Positions 9,464-17,329 of a DNA stretch of 64,000 bases are shown here, piece after piece. A model generated the notes under the pieces. That model ran no database searches. It was not told the DNA's origin and saw nothing but the letters and a program-made list of their open reading frames with translations. This stretch comes from Fimenecus sp045631225. GTDB lineage: Bacteria > Bacillota > Clostridia > Oscillospirales > Acutalibacteraceae. Within the stretch, counting starts at the first letter, position 1. The number at the start of each line of letters is the position of its first letter. The translations under genes and the position numbers were made by a program. The stretch lies in assembly GCA_045631225.1 (NCBI GenBank), contig JAZQUG010000016.1, positions 46,440 to 110,439 on the forward strand, written 5' to 3'.

Positions 9464-9805
9464 GTGCAAAGTGCAAAATATTGGGTCTGCAACGCTGATT
9501 ATAAATGTTAACCAATTGATATGGTTGTTTACTGTTCAGTTTGTGACAGCGAAATCAGCCGTAATGCACGCGTTATCGATGCAACAGGTCATAATCTTGT
9601 TGAAGGTGATTGCACAAATTGCGATTATACTGTAGATACAGGAAACGAAGATAATAACGATAACAATGTAACTGACCCATCTGACGATTGTGATTGTAAC
9701 TGTCATAAGTCAGGTGTTCAGAAATTCTTCTTCGACTTTATTCTCTTGTTCCAAAGAATTTTTGGTACAAACAAAGAATGTTCTTGTGGTGTAGCACACT
9801 ATTAA
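9464..9805 (+). pseudogene. Interrupted small cysteine-rich secreted/surface protein remnant
   Basis: AGGGGAG (9450-9456) precedes a GTG at 9464 that reads 14 further codons, including WVCNADYKC, to an in-frame TAA at 9509-9511. The same frame then continues for about 98 codons to 9805, with an internal ATG at 9521 that could restart it. The protein carries YCSVCDSEISR, GHNLVEGDCTNCDYT (the G-H-x(3)-G-x-C-x-x-C repeat seen at the end of clostridial surface proteins), an Asp/Asn-rich linker, then CDCNCHKSG, a hydrophobic stretch FFFDFILLFQRIFG, and terminal CSCGVAHY. It looks like the C-terminal end of a large exported protein whose body has been lost. Whether the 94-residue part from 9521 is made is unknown. 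Confidence 0.6.
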
Positions 9806-9833
9806 TTTAATATGTAAATCGAATTAACAAAAC

Positions 9834-9868
9834 AGGGAAGACCGTAAAAAGTCTTCCCTTAATTTTTT
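9834..9868. terminator. Intrinsic terminator, probably serving both strands
   Basis: Perfect 9-bp stem AGGGAAGAC / GTCTTCCCT followed by TAATTTTTTT on the plus strand. It lies between the 9464-9805 remnant and the convergent ldh. On the minus strand the tail is the weaker GTTTTGTT. Confidence 0.85.
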
Positions 9869-10821
9869 TAAAATCCAATTTGTTTTGCAGTTTCTTTTAA
9901 GAAATTACAAGAATTAATAAATGCTGTTCTTTCATTTTCCTTTAAGTCAAGAACTATAATATCTTCTGTTCCGTTTCTTCCGATAATCGATGGTAAACCG
10001 GCATAAACATTTTCTATGCCATATTGTCCGTTTAGCAAAACTGAAACTGTCAATGCACTTTTTTCATCACCGAAAATAGCTCTTACAATCCTCACAAGTG
10101 ACATTCCGATGCCATAATACGTTGCTTGTTTTGCTTTAATGATTTCCTGTGCAGCACTTGTAACATTTTTACTTATTCTGTTTAAGTCTTCAAAATTAAA
10201 CTTTCCGTTTGACGAATCAATAATATCATATACTTTTTTAGTTGTTATATATGCCTGTGACCAAGGAATAATTTCGCTGTCACCGTGTTCACCGATAACA
10301 TATGCGTGAACATTTCTCGGGTCAATTGAAAAATAATCTCCTAATAAATATCGGAGTCGTGCTGTATCAAGTGTTGTACCGCTACCGATAACCCTTGATG
10401 GGCTAAAGCCTGATAATTCAAGAGTAATCTTTGTCATAATATCAACAGGATTTGTTGCTACAAGAAAAATTCCGTCAAAGCCACTTTGTACAATCGGGTC
10501 AATAATTGACTTGAACACTTCAAAGTTTCTGTTAAGAAGAGAAATCCTGTCTTCTCCTTCTTTTTGATTAACACCGGCAGCAATAACCACAATGTCTGCA
10601 TCGTGACAATCACAGTATTCACCATCAAAAATCAACATATTTCTTTTAGCAAACGGAAGACCATGATTTAAGTCCATGGCTTCACCGTGTGCTTTTGCTT
10701 TATTGATATCTATCAGCACAAGTTGGTCACATTCTCCACTGTTTAAAAGTGCATAAGCAAAACTCATTCCAACAAATCCTGTACCAACAAGTGCTACTTT
10801 TTTCAAATCGTTGTTTTTCAT
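9868..10821 (-). CDS. ldh: L-lactate dehydrogenase
   Basis: Reduces pyruvate to L-lactate with NADH, regenerating NAD+ in fermentation. The 317 residues start with the Rossmann loop GTGFVGMS (residues 13-20) and the NAD-selective Asp in VLIDIN. ATNPVD and the catalytic-His motif GEHGDSE (His about 179) are present. Substrate residues fit lactate rather than malate dehydrogenase, although the two are hard to separate by eye. AAGGATGATATA precedes the ATG. It lies 11 nt after asnB on the same strand and has no obvious promoter of its own, so it is probably co-transcribed. Confidence 0.92.
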   Translation of the reverse strand: MKNNDLKKVALVGTGFVGMSFAYALLNSGECDQLVLIDINKAKAHGEAMDLNHGLPFAKRNMLIFDGEYCDCHDADIVVIAAGVNQKEGEDRISLLNRNFEVFKSIIDPIVQSGFDGIFLVATNPVDIMTKITLELSGFSPSRVIGSGTTLDTARLRYLLGDYFSIDPRNVHAYVIGEHGDSEIIPWSQAYITTKKVYDIIDSSNGKFNFEDLNRISKNVTSAAQEIIKAKQATYYGIGMSLVRIVRAIFGDEKSALTVSVLLNGQYGIENVYAGLPSIIGRNGTEDIIVLDLKENERTAFINSCNFLKETAKQIGF

Positions 10822-10832
10822 TATATCATCCT

Positions 10833-12662
10833 TTAAATTATTCTTACTTTATATTTGGTGAGCCAATAATTTATCTGTATAAAATATGCTATTGTCTGAG
10901 GAGTTGTCATTAATTGACCATACCAAGGTATTGCTTTATCAGTAGTTAATATTTTTTTCAACTCTTCTTTCTTTATAAATGATAAGATAGGTGAATTGTT
11001 ATTATCAATTATTTCACTTAACATATCTGATACTATTTTTAAATATTCAGGGTTATGTGTTTTCGGATACGGACTTTTCTTTCTCCATAATATTTCTTCA
11101 GGTAAAATATCCTTAACAGCTTCTCTTAATAAACCTTTTTCGTATGCTTTATAATCCTTGTATTCCCAAGGAACTGAATATAAATACTCTGCAATTCTGT
11201 AATCACAAAACGGAACTCTTACTTCAAGACCATTGTACATACTCATTCTGTCTTTTCGGTCGAGAAGTGTCTGCATAAACCAATCTGAGTTTAACTTTAT
11301 CATTTCTTTCATACGTGATTCAAGAGGGGATATATCGTCAACTTTTGATGTGTTTATCAGAGTGTCTTTGTATCTTGAATAAACATATTCTGCTGCATCA
11401 GGCACATTAATATCATTTTTTATAAATGATTTTCTGTATTCAGTTGATTGTGCCCATGGGAATCCGTTTATTGCTCTTATATCCTTATCACGGAACCAAG
11501 GATATCCGCCAAAGATTTCATCAGCACATTCTCCTGACAGTGCAACTGTGCAATGCTTTTTAATTTCTTTGCAAAATAGTAACAATGATGAGTCGACATC
11601 AGCCATTCCCGGTAAATCCCGTGCATCAACAGCCATGTATAATGCATCAGCAAGGTCTTTATTATTTAATGTTATTAAATGATGGTTACAATCGAGATAT
11701 TCAACCATCTTTTTAATATAATCATTGTCATTATTAGGCTGAAATTTACTCTTTTTAAAAAAGTTATCATTATTTTCATAAGTAACAGAGAATGTTTCTA
11801 ATTGTTGGCCTTTATCATTAAAATATTGATTGGCAATTGATGAAATAATGCTTGAATCAAGTCCGCCAGAAAGAAAAGTTCCGACAGGTACATCGGATGT
11901 CAATTGTCTTGTAATTGAATCTTTTACTAAATCACGAACCTTTTCAACTGTGTCTTCAAAGCTATCATTATGCTTTTTATCTGTTAATGTCCAATATTTT
12001 CGTATTTTTATTCCTGTCTTATTATAGTATCCGCAACAAGCAGGTTTTAATTCCTGAATATCTTTAAATACACCACATCCAGGTGTTCTTCCAGGACCTA
12101 TAAACATTATCTCTGCAATAGAATTTTCATCAATCATTGGTTCGACAAATTTATGTTCAAGTAATGCTTTTATTTCTGACCCAAATATAAAAGAATCGTT
12201 TTTAATTGAATAGAAAAAAGGTTTTACACCAATTCTGTCTCGTGCAAAAAAGAGCTGTTTTTCAAGTTCATCCCATATTACAAATGCGAAAATGCCATTA
12301 AATTTTATTAAACACTCTTCTTTCCAATGAATAAAAGCTTTTAATACAACTTCTGTATCAGAATGAGTCAGAAAAACATATCCCACTTGTTTTAATTCAT
12401 TTCTTATTTCTTCTGTATTGTATAATTCTCCGTTATAGACAATTGAATATTCATTTTCGCCGTATTTTGCTGTCATTGGTTGTATTCCGTTTTCAACGTC
12501 AATGACGCTTAATCGGGTATGAATTAATGCAACATTATCTTTTATATATAATCCGTTTTGGTCAGGACCTCGAGGAGCTAACACCTTTTGCATTTTAAAA
12601 TAAGAGTCTTTATTTTTATTTATTGAATTATTATATGAAACTTCACCTGCAATACCGCACAT
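10833..12662 (-). CDS. asnB: Asparagine synthase (glutamine-hydrolysing)
   Basis: Makes asparagine from aspartate, ATP and glutamine-derived ammonia. The start at 12662 gives MCGIAGEVSY, placing the nucleophile Cys at position 2 after Met removal; GAGGTGAT lies 7 nt upstream, and the frame extension to 12671 would bury that Cys. The N-terminal glutaminase domain has RGPDQNG and TRLSVID, and NGELYN follows. The synthetase domain has the pyrophosphate loop SGGLDSS (about residue 263) and SGECADEIFGG. The 609-residue length is typical of AsnB. Some homologues amidate cell-wall components, which cannot be excluded here. Confidence 0.93.
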   Translation of the reverse strand: MCGIAGEVSYNNSINKNKDSYFKMQKVLAPRGPDQNGLYIKDNVALIHTRLSVIDVENGIQPMTAKYGENEYSIVYNGELYNTEEIRNELKQVGYVFLTHSDTEVVLKAFIHWKEECLIKFNGIFAFVIWDELEKQLFFARDRIGVKPFFYSIKNDSFIFGSEIKALLEHKFVEPMIDENSIAEIMFIGPGRTPGCGVFKDIQELKPACCGYYNKTGIKIRKYWTLTDKKHNDSFEDTVEKVRDLVKDSITRQLTSDVPVGTFLSGGLDSSIISSIANQYFNDKGQQLETFSVTYENNDNFFKKSKFQPNNDNDYIKKMVEYLDCNHHLITLNNKDLADALYMAVDARDLPGMADVDSSLLLFCKEIKKHCTVALSGECADEIFGGYPWFRDKDIRAINGFPWAQSTEYRKSFIKNDINVPDAAEYVYSRYKDTLINTSKVDDISPLESRMKEMIKLNSDWFMQTLLDRKDRMSMYNGLEVRVPFCDYRIAEYLYSVPWEYKDYKAYEKGLLREAVKDILPEEILWRKKSPYPKTHNPEYLKIVSDMLSEIIDNNNSPILSFIKKEELKKILTTDKAIPWYGQLMTTPQTIAYFIQINYWLTKYKVRII

Positions 12663-12687
12663 ATAAATCACCTCAAATTATTGCTTC

Positions 12688-12715
12688 ATAATAGAATATG
12701 ATTTTAAATTTGAAA
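12688..12715 (-). promoter_or_regulatory. Probable promoter for asnB-ldh
   Basis: Minus-strand TTTCAA (12710-12715), 16-nt spacer, TATTAT (12688-12693), 26 nt before the asnB start. Confidence 0.5.
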
Positions 12716-12725
12716 AATACTTAAA

Positions 12726-12754
12726 TTTACTTTTATTTTAAAAATGAATATGAT
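12726..12754 (+). promoter_or_regulatory. Probable promoter for the GH28 operon
   Basis: TTTACT (12726-12731), 17-nt spacer, TATGAT (12749-12754), 25 nt before the GH28 start. It diverges from the asnB promoter. Confidence 0.45.
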
Positions 12755-12778
12755 AATATATCCTTTGAGGTGAGTTTT

Positions 12779-14317
12779 ATGTCCCGAATCTTTAACCATA
12801 TTGGTTCATTTTTTCCAAAACTTCAAAAGGATTTTAAAATATATGATGGAGAAGTTTTTACTGAAATTTATGATGGTGACTTTTATAAAGACATTCCATA
12901 TTCAAAATATTTAAACTTTAATTTGAAATTACCATTAGACAATGCCGTATTTATTCGTGATTTTGGTGCAATATCAAATGAAACATCAATAAATAATGCC
13001 GATTCTATTAATTCAGCCATTGATTATTGTAACAAAAATGGCGGAGGAATTGTTGTAGTTGATAATGGAGCATATACGAGTGGAACGGTTTATTTAAAAA
13101 GTAATGTTGTTCTGTATATTGAAAAAAATTCTTCAATTATTGCATCACATAATACTGATGATTATACAGAAAATGCATTGATTTATGCTGACAATTGTGA
13201 AAATATCGGTATCGTTGGTCCAGGTAAAATATGCGGTGAAGGTAACTTCTTTTCATTAAAGCCACATTTACCACCCAAAACCGAACCCTTTAAAAATACA
13301 CTTGATGTATGGGATTTAAGACAAGAATACAGAAAAAGAATTCGTTTTCCACATAAGAGTAAATATGGATATTTAATGCTTTTGAAGAATTGTAACAGAA
13401 TCAAACTTTATAATTTAATTTTAGAAAATTCAGCAATGTGGACTGTAAATATTAATTCTTCAAATGATGTTAGTATTTCAAATGTTGTTATAAACAATAA
13501 TCGTCATGTTGCAAACTGTGATGGTATTGATATATGCGGTTCATCAAATGTTGTTGTTAAAAATTGCTTTGTTTCAACTGCTGATGATGGAATCGCATTA
13601 AAAAACAATATGAGTGTAACAACATCAGGTGATGACGGTCTTAAGGTTAAGAATAACCTTGATGTAAGCTGTAAAAACGGAATGAGTAATATTTACATTC
13701 ACGATTGTGAGGTCGTTTCTTGTACAAATGCATTTAAAATCGGCACGGAAACATCACTCGATATTACCAATGTAACAGTTGAAAACTGTAATTTCTATTT
13801 ATCCGACATTTATCCTGCAGGTGTCAGTGGTATTTCAATCGAATCCTGTGACGGTGCAAAGGTAAAGAATATTAATATATCAAATATTAAAATGAATTCA
13901 ATGGCTTGTCCTTTGTTTGTAAGGCTTTGTGACCGTAATGGTGATAATAAACCTGAACTCCAAGGAAAAGGCAGAATAGATGGTATCACAGTTAAGAATA
14001 TACAAGCAGATAACGCTGAAATTCCAATAATGATTATGGGTATTCCTAATCAAAAAATCAAAGATGTTAGTCTTGAAAATTTCGATGTTAAATATGCTGA
14101 CGGAAATGATTATATTGATTTACGATTTAAAATTCCTGAACAGGAAAAAGAATATCCTGAATGTAATCGATTCAGGAATATCAATGCCTATGGTATTTTC
14201 TTAAGACATGCAGATAACATTCAAATCAGAAATATTAAGGTTGAACCAAGAAAAAATACATTAAGAGCATATAAGAAAATAATTGATTGTGAAAATATAA
14301 AGATAATGAAGGTGTAG
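12779..14317 (+). CDS. Glycoside hydrolase family 28 (polygalacturonase-like)
   Basis: Right-handed beta-helix enzyme of the pectinase type, expected to hydrolyse galacturonide-containing oligosaccharides by inversion. The 512 residues show the N-terminal signature DFGAISNETSINNADSINSA and GGGIVVVDNGAYTSGTVYLKSN. The catalytic loops NCDGIDI (about residue 245) and STADDGIALK (about 267) supply the conserved Asp residues. The usual G-H-G motif is replaced by TNAFKIGTET, as in a divergent bacterial branch, so specificity may differ. No signal peptide is visible, suggesting intracellular action on imported oligomers. The ATG at 12779 follows GAGGTG by 6 nt; an in-frame GTG at 12770 overlaps that ribosome site and is rejected. 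First gene of a three-gene operon. Confidence 0.85.
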   Translation: MSRIFNHIGSFFPKLQKDFKIYDGEVFTEIYDGDFYKDIPYSKYLNFNLKLPLDNAVFIRDFGAISNETSINNADSINSAIDYCNKNGGGIVVVDNGAYTSGTVYLKSNVVLYIEKNSSIIASHNTDDYTENALIYADNCENIGIVGPGKICGEGNFFSLKPHLPPKTEPFKNTLDVWDLRQEYRKRIRFPHKSKYGYLMLLKNCNRIKLYNLILENSAMWTVNINSSNDVSISNVVINNNRHVANCDGIDICGSSNVVVKNCFVSTADDGIALKNNMSVTTSGDDGLKVKNNLDVSCKNGMSNIYIHDCEVVSCTNAFKIGTETSLDITNVTVENCNFYLSDIYPAGVSGISIESCDGAKVKNINISNIKMNSMACPLFVRLCDRNGDNKPELQGKGRIDGITVKNIQADNAEIPIMIMGIPNQKIKDVSLENFDVKYADGNDYIDLRFKIPEQEKEYPECNRFRNINAYGIFLRHADNIQIRNIKVEPRKNTLRAYKKIIDCENIKIMKV

Positions 14318-14319
14318 TT

Positions 14320-14922
14320 ATGGATATAAGAGAAAAAATGCATAGCGGAGATTTGTACTTGTCAATGGATGAAGATTTGTTTAATGAGCAGCTTACATAT
14401 CTTGATAAATTATATGATTTTAATACAACAAGACCGTCAGAGCTTCCAAAAAGAACAGAAATGCTTAAAAATATGTTTGCGGAAATAGGTGAGGACTGCT
14501 ACATTGAACCACCACTTCATGCAAATTGGGCAGGTAAAAATGTTCATTTTGGCAAAGGGGTTTATGCAAATTTCAATTTAACTCTTGTTGATGACACACA
14601 TATTTATGTTGGAGATTATACAATGCTTGGTCCCAATGTTGTATTGGCAACTGCAGGACATCCGATTCTACCGGAACTTCGACCACTTGCATATCAGTTC
14701 AATCTACCGATTCATATTGGTAAAAACTGTTGGCTTGGTGCTGGAGTAATTGTGTTACCGGGAATTACAATCGGTGATAATTCCGTTATCGGTGCAGGCA
14801 GTATTGTTACCAAGGATATCCCGGCAAATGTTGTTGCAGTGGGTAATCCATGCAGAGTATTACGAGAAATCAACGACCACGATAAAGAGTATTATTTCAA
14901 AGATAGGAAAATTAAACTATGA
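14320..14922 (+). CDS. Sugar O-acetyltransferase (maltose/galactoside acetyltransferase family)
   Basis: Transfers acetyl from acetyl-CoA to a sugar hydroxyl. The N-terminal helical MAC domain (REKMHSGDLYL through LKNMFAEIGE, residues 3-55) is followed by left-handed beta-helix hexapeptide repeats. The catalytic His is in ATAGHPI (about residue 115), and a second repeat block contains IGKNCWLGAGVIVLPGITIG. The 200-residue length is typical of Maa/LacA. It begins 2 nt after the GH28 stop and overlaps the cupin gene by 4 bp, so the three genes are translated from one message. Probable role: acetylating sugars released by the GH28 enzyme. Substrate is not determined. Confidence 0.88.
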   Translation: MDIREKMHSGDLYLSMDEDLFNEQLTYLDKLYDFNTTRPSELPKRTEMLKNMFAEIGEDCYIEPPLHANWAGKNVHFGKGVYANFNLTLVDDTHIYVGDYTMLGPNVVLATAGHPILPELRPLAYQFNLPIHIGKNCWLGAGVIVLPGITIGDNSVIGAGSIVTKDIPANVVAVGNPCRVLREINDHDKEYYFKDRKIKL

Positions 14923-15266
14923 TAAAAAAATTAAATCTTAAAGAAGAAGTTAAATCTATTAATCAATTATTCGAATATAAAGAGATTTGTAAGCTTAATA
15001 ATCATATGTTTAATGTTTTAAAAGCAGAAAATCGTACTCTTGATTTCCATACACATGATTTATCAGACGAGTTATTTTATTGTATAGAAGGTGAGTTTGA
15101 CATTGAATTTGAGGATGGTAAAACTCATTTATGTGAAGGTGATTTGATAGTAATACCTAAAGGAGTCTTACATAGACCAGTTTGCACATCATTAGTAAAA
15201 TGTCTTCTTATAGAATTAGATGGAACATTAGATAGCAATAATACAGGTGGTTCTTATAAAAAATAG
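14919..15266 (+). CDS. Small cupin-domain protein
   Basis: A 115-residue single-domain cupin. Motif 1 is FHTHDLSDELFYCIEGEFDIE (about residues 43-63) and motif 2 is LCEGDLIVIPKGVLHRPV (about 72-89), with the His-x-His...Glu...His metal set visible. Such small cupins act as sugar isomerases, epimerases or ligand sensors. Its ATG overlaps the acetyltransferase stop (ATGA), and the operon terminator follows immediately, so it belongs to the GH28 cluster. A carbohydrate-related role is inferred from that context only. Confidence 0.8.
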   Translation: MIKKLNLKEEVKSINQLFEYKEICKLNNHMFNVLKAENRTLDFHTHDLSDELFYCIEGEFDIEFEDGKTHLCEGDLIVIPKGVLHRPVCTSLVKCLLIELDGTLDSNNTGGSYKK

Positions 15267-15294
15267 TTGCACTAATTAGTGTAACTGTTTTTTT
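15266..15294 (+). terminator. Terminator of the GH28 operon
   Basis: Stem GTTGCACT / AGTGTAAC (one G-U pair) with AATT loop and a T-rich tail, starting at the last base of the cupin stop codon. Confidence 0.8.
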
Positions 15295-15327
15295 ATCATA
15301 ATTTACATAATATTTATAAACTTTTTG

Positions 15328-15356
15328 TTGATTATATTTTTATAATATTGTATAAT
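15328..15356 (+). promoter_or_regulatory. Sigma-A promoter for uvrB
   Basis: TTGATT (15328-15333), 17-nt spacer, consensus TATAAT (15351-15356), 27 nt before the uvrB ATG. I see no clear SOS (LexA) box. Confidence 0.65.
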
Positions 15357-15382
15357 TAAAGAACAAATGTGCGAGGTGTATA

Positions 15383-17329
15383 ATGTTTAAATTAGTCAGT
15401 AATTATAAGCCGACAGGTGACCAGCCTCAAGCAATCGAAAAGCTTGTTGACGGTATTGAAAAAGGTTATAAAGAACAGACTTTGCTGGGGGTGACAGGCT
15501 CCGGTAAAACATTCACTATGGCCAATATTATTGCTAAACTTAACAGACCTACTCTCGTCCTTGCACATAATAAAACTCTTGCAGGTCAGCTTTGTGCTGA
15601 ATTCAAGGAATTTTTCCCTGAAAATGCTGTTGAATATTTCGTTTCATATTACGATTATTATCAACCTGAAGCATATATCGCAACAACCGATACTTATATC
15701 GAAAAAGACTCTTCAATTAATGATGAAATCGATAAACTTCGACATTCTGCAACATCAGCTTTATCGGAAAGACGAGATGTAATCATTGTTGCAAGTGTTT
15801 CTTGTATATATTCCCTCGGTGACCCCATTGATTACAAAAGTATGGTCATTTCATTACGAACAGGTATGGAAAAAAGTCGTGATGAATTCATAGAAAAACT
15901 TGTTGAAATTCAGTATGAACGAAACGATATTAACTTTATCCGTAATAAATTTAGAGTTAGAGGGGATATAGTTGAGATTTTTCCCGTTTACTCAAATGAT
16001 ACTGCTATAAGAGTTGAATTTTTCGGTGATGAAATCGACAGAATTTCTGAAATCAACCCTTTGACAGGTGCTGTTAAGAATGTTGTTTCTCATGTTGCTA
16101 TTTATCCTGCATCTCATTATGTTGTTTCACCTGAAAAAATGGAAAGTGCACTTAAACAGATAAACGATGAGATGGAATTGCAGGTTGCTGCCTTTGAAAA
16201 AGAAGGAAAACTTATTGAAGCACAAAGAATCCGTCAAAGAACTGAATACGATATGGAAATGCTTCGTGAAACAGGATTTTGTAAAGGAATCGAAAACTAT
16301 TCTGCAATTATGTCAGGTCGGAAACCCGGTGAACCTCCATTTACATTGCTTGACTATTTCCCTGATGATTACGTGCTTTTTGTTGATGAATCTCATGTAA
16401 CATTACCACAAGTAAGAGGTATGTATGGTGGTGACCGTTCAAGAAAAGACAGTCTTATAAATTTCGGTTTCAGACTTCCGTCTGCATATGATAACCGACC
16501 TTTGACTTTTAATGAATTTTATGATAAAACACATCAAAAAATATTTGTAAGTGCAACTCCAGGACCTTTTGAAAACGAAAAAAGTATTCAGATTGCAGAA
16601 CAGGTTATCAGACCAACAGGCCTTCTTGACCCTGAAATTTCAGTTCGTGGCACAGAGGGTCAGATTGATGACTTAATTTCCGAAATCAACATTCGTATTG
16701 AGAAAAAAGAGCGTGTTCTTGTAACAACACTTACGAAAAAGATGGCTGAAAATCTTACGGATTATCTTTCACAACACGGAATTAAAGTTCGATATATGCA
16801 TTACGATATTGATACCATTGAAAGAATGGAGCTTATCCGTGACCTGCGTTTAGGTGAATTTGATGTTCTTGTAGGTATTAATCTTTTACGAGAAGGTCTT
16901 GATATTCCTGAAGTGTCACTTATTGCAATTCTCGATGCAGATAAAGAAGGATTTTTGCGTTCGGAAACTTCTCTTATTCAGATTATCGGTCGTGCTGCAA
17001 GAAACTCAAACGGACACGTTATTATGTATGCTGATACTGTCACTAATTCAATGGAACGAGCAATCAGCGAAACATACCGCCGTCGTGAAATTCAGATTGC
17101 ATATAACGAGGAACACGGGATTAAACCACAGACAATTACAAAAGATGTTCGTGAAATTCTTGAAATATCGAGTCGTGATAATACCGGTAAGAAAAAGATG
17201 AGTCGAAATGAGAAAGAAAAGCTTATCGTAAGACTTACTGAAGAAATGAAGGCGGCTGCTAAAATTCTTGAGTTTGAACATGCAGCATATTTAAGAGATA
17301 AAATTGAAAAACTTAAATCGGGGAAATAA
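15383..17329 (+). CDS. uvrB: Excinuclease ABC subunit B
   Basis: Damage-verification helicase of nucleotide excision repair, loaded by UvrA and partner of UvrC. Motifs over 648 residues: Walker A GVTGSGKTFTMA (about 36-47), the beta-hairpin SYYDYYQPEAYI that clamps DNA (about 90-101), DESH, helicase motifs QIIGRAARN, and the C-terminal UVR motif near residue 610-645 that binds UvrC. GCGAGGTG precedes the ATG. The stop codon TAA abuts the ATG of the MATE gene, and uvrA follows that, so the excision repair genes are split by a transporter. Confidence 0.98.
   Translation: MFKLVSNYKPTGDQPQAIEKLVDGIEKGYKEQTLLGVTGSGKTFTMANIIAKLNRPTLVLAHNKTLAGQLCAEFKEFFPENAVEYFVSYYDYYQPEAYIATTDTYIEKDSSINDEIDKLRHSATSALSERRDVIIVASVSCIYSLGDPIDYKSMVISLRTGMEKSRDEFIEKLVEIQYERNDINFIRNKFRVRGDIVEIFPVYSNDTAIRVEFFGDEIDRISEINPLTGAVKNVVSHVAIYPASHYVVSPEKMESALKQINDEMELQVAAFEKEGKLIEAQRIRQRTEYDMEMLRETGFCKGIENYSAIMSGRKPGEPPFTLLDYFPDDYVLFVDESHVTLPQVRGMYGGDRSRKDSLINFGFRLPSAYDNRPLTFNEFYDKTHQKIFVSATPGPFENEKSIQIAEQVIRPTGLLDPEISVRGTEGQIDDLISEINIRIEKKERVLVTTLTKKMAENLTDYLSQHGIKVRYMHYDIDTIERMELIRDLRLGEFDVLVGINLLREGLDIPEVSLIAILDADKEGFLRSETSLIQIIGRAARNSNGHVIMYADTVTNSMERAISETYRRREIQIAYNEEHGIKPQTITKDVREILEISSRDNTGKKKMSRNEKEKLIVRLTEEMKAAAKILEFEHAAYLRDKIEKLKSGK

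Noticed and set aside
12770..12778. GTG start for the GH28 gene
   Set aside because: The GTG is part of the GAGGTG ribosome site of the ATG at 12779.
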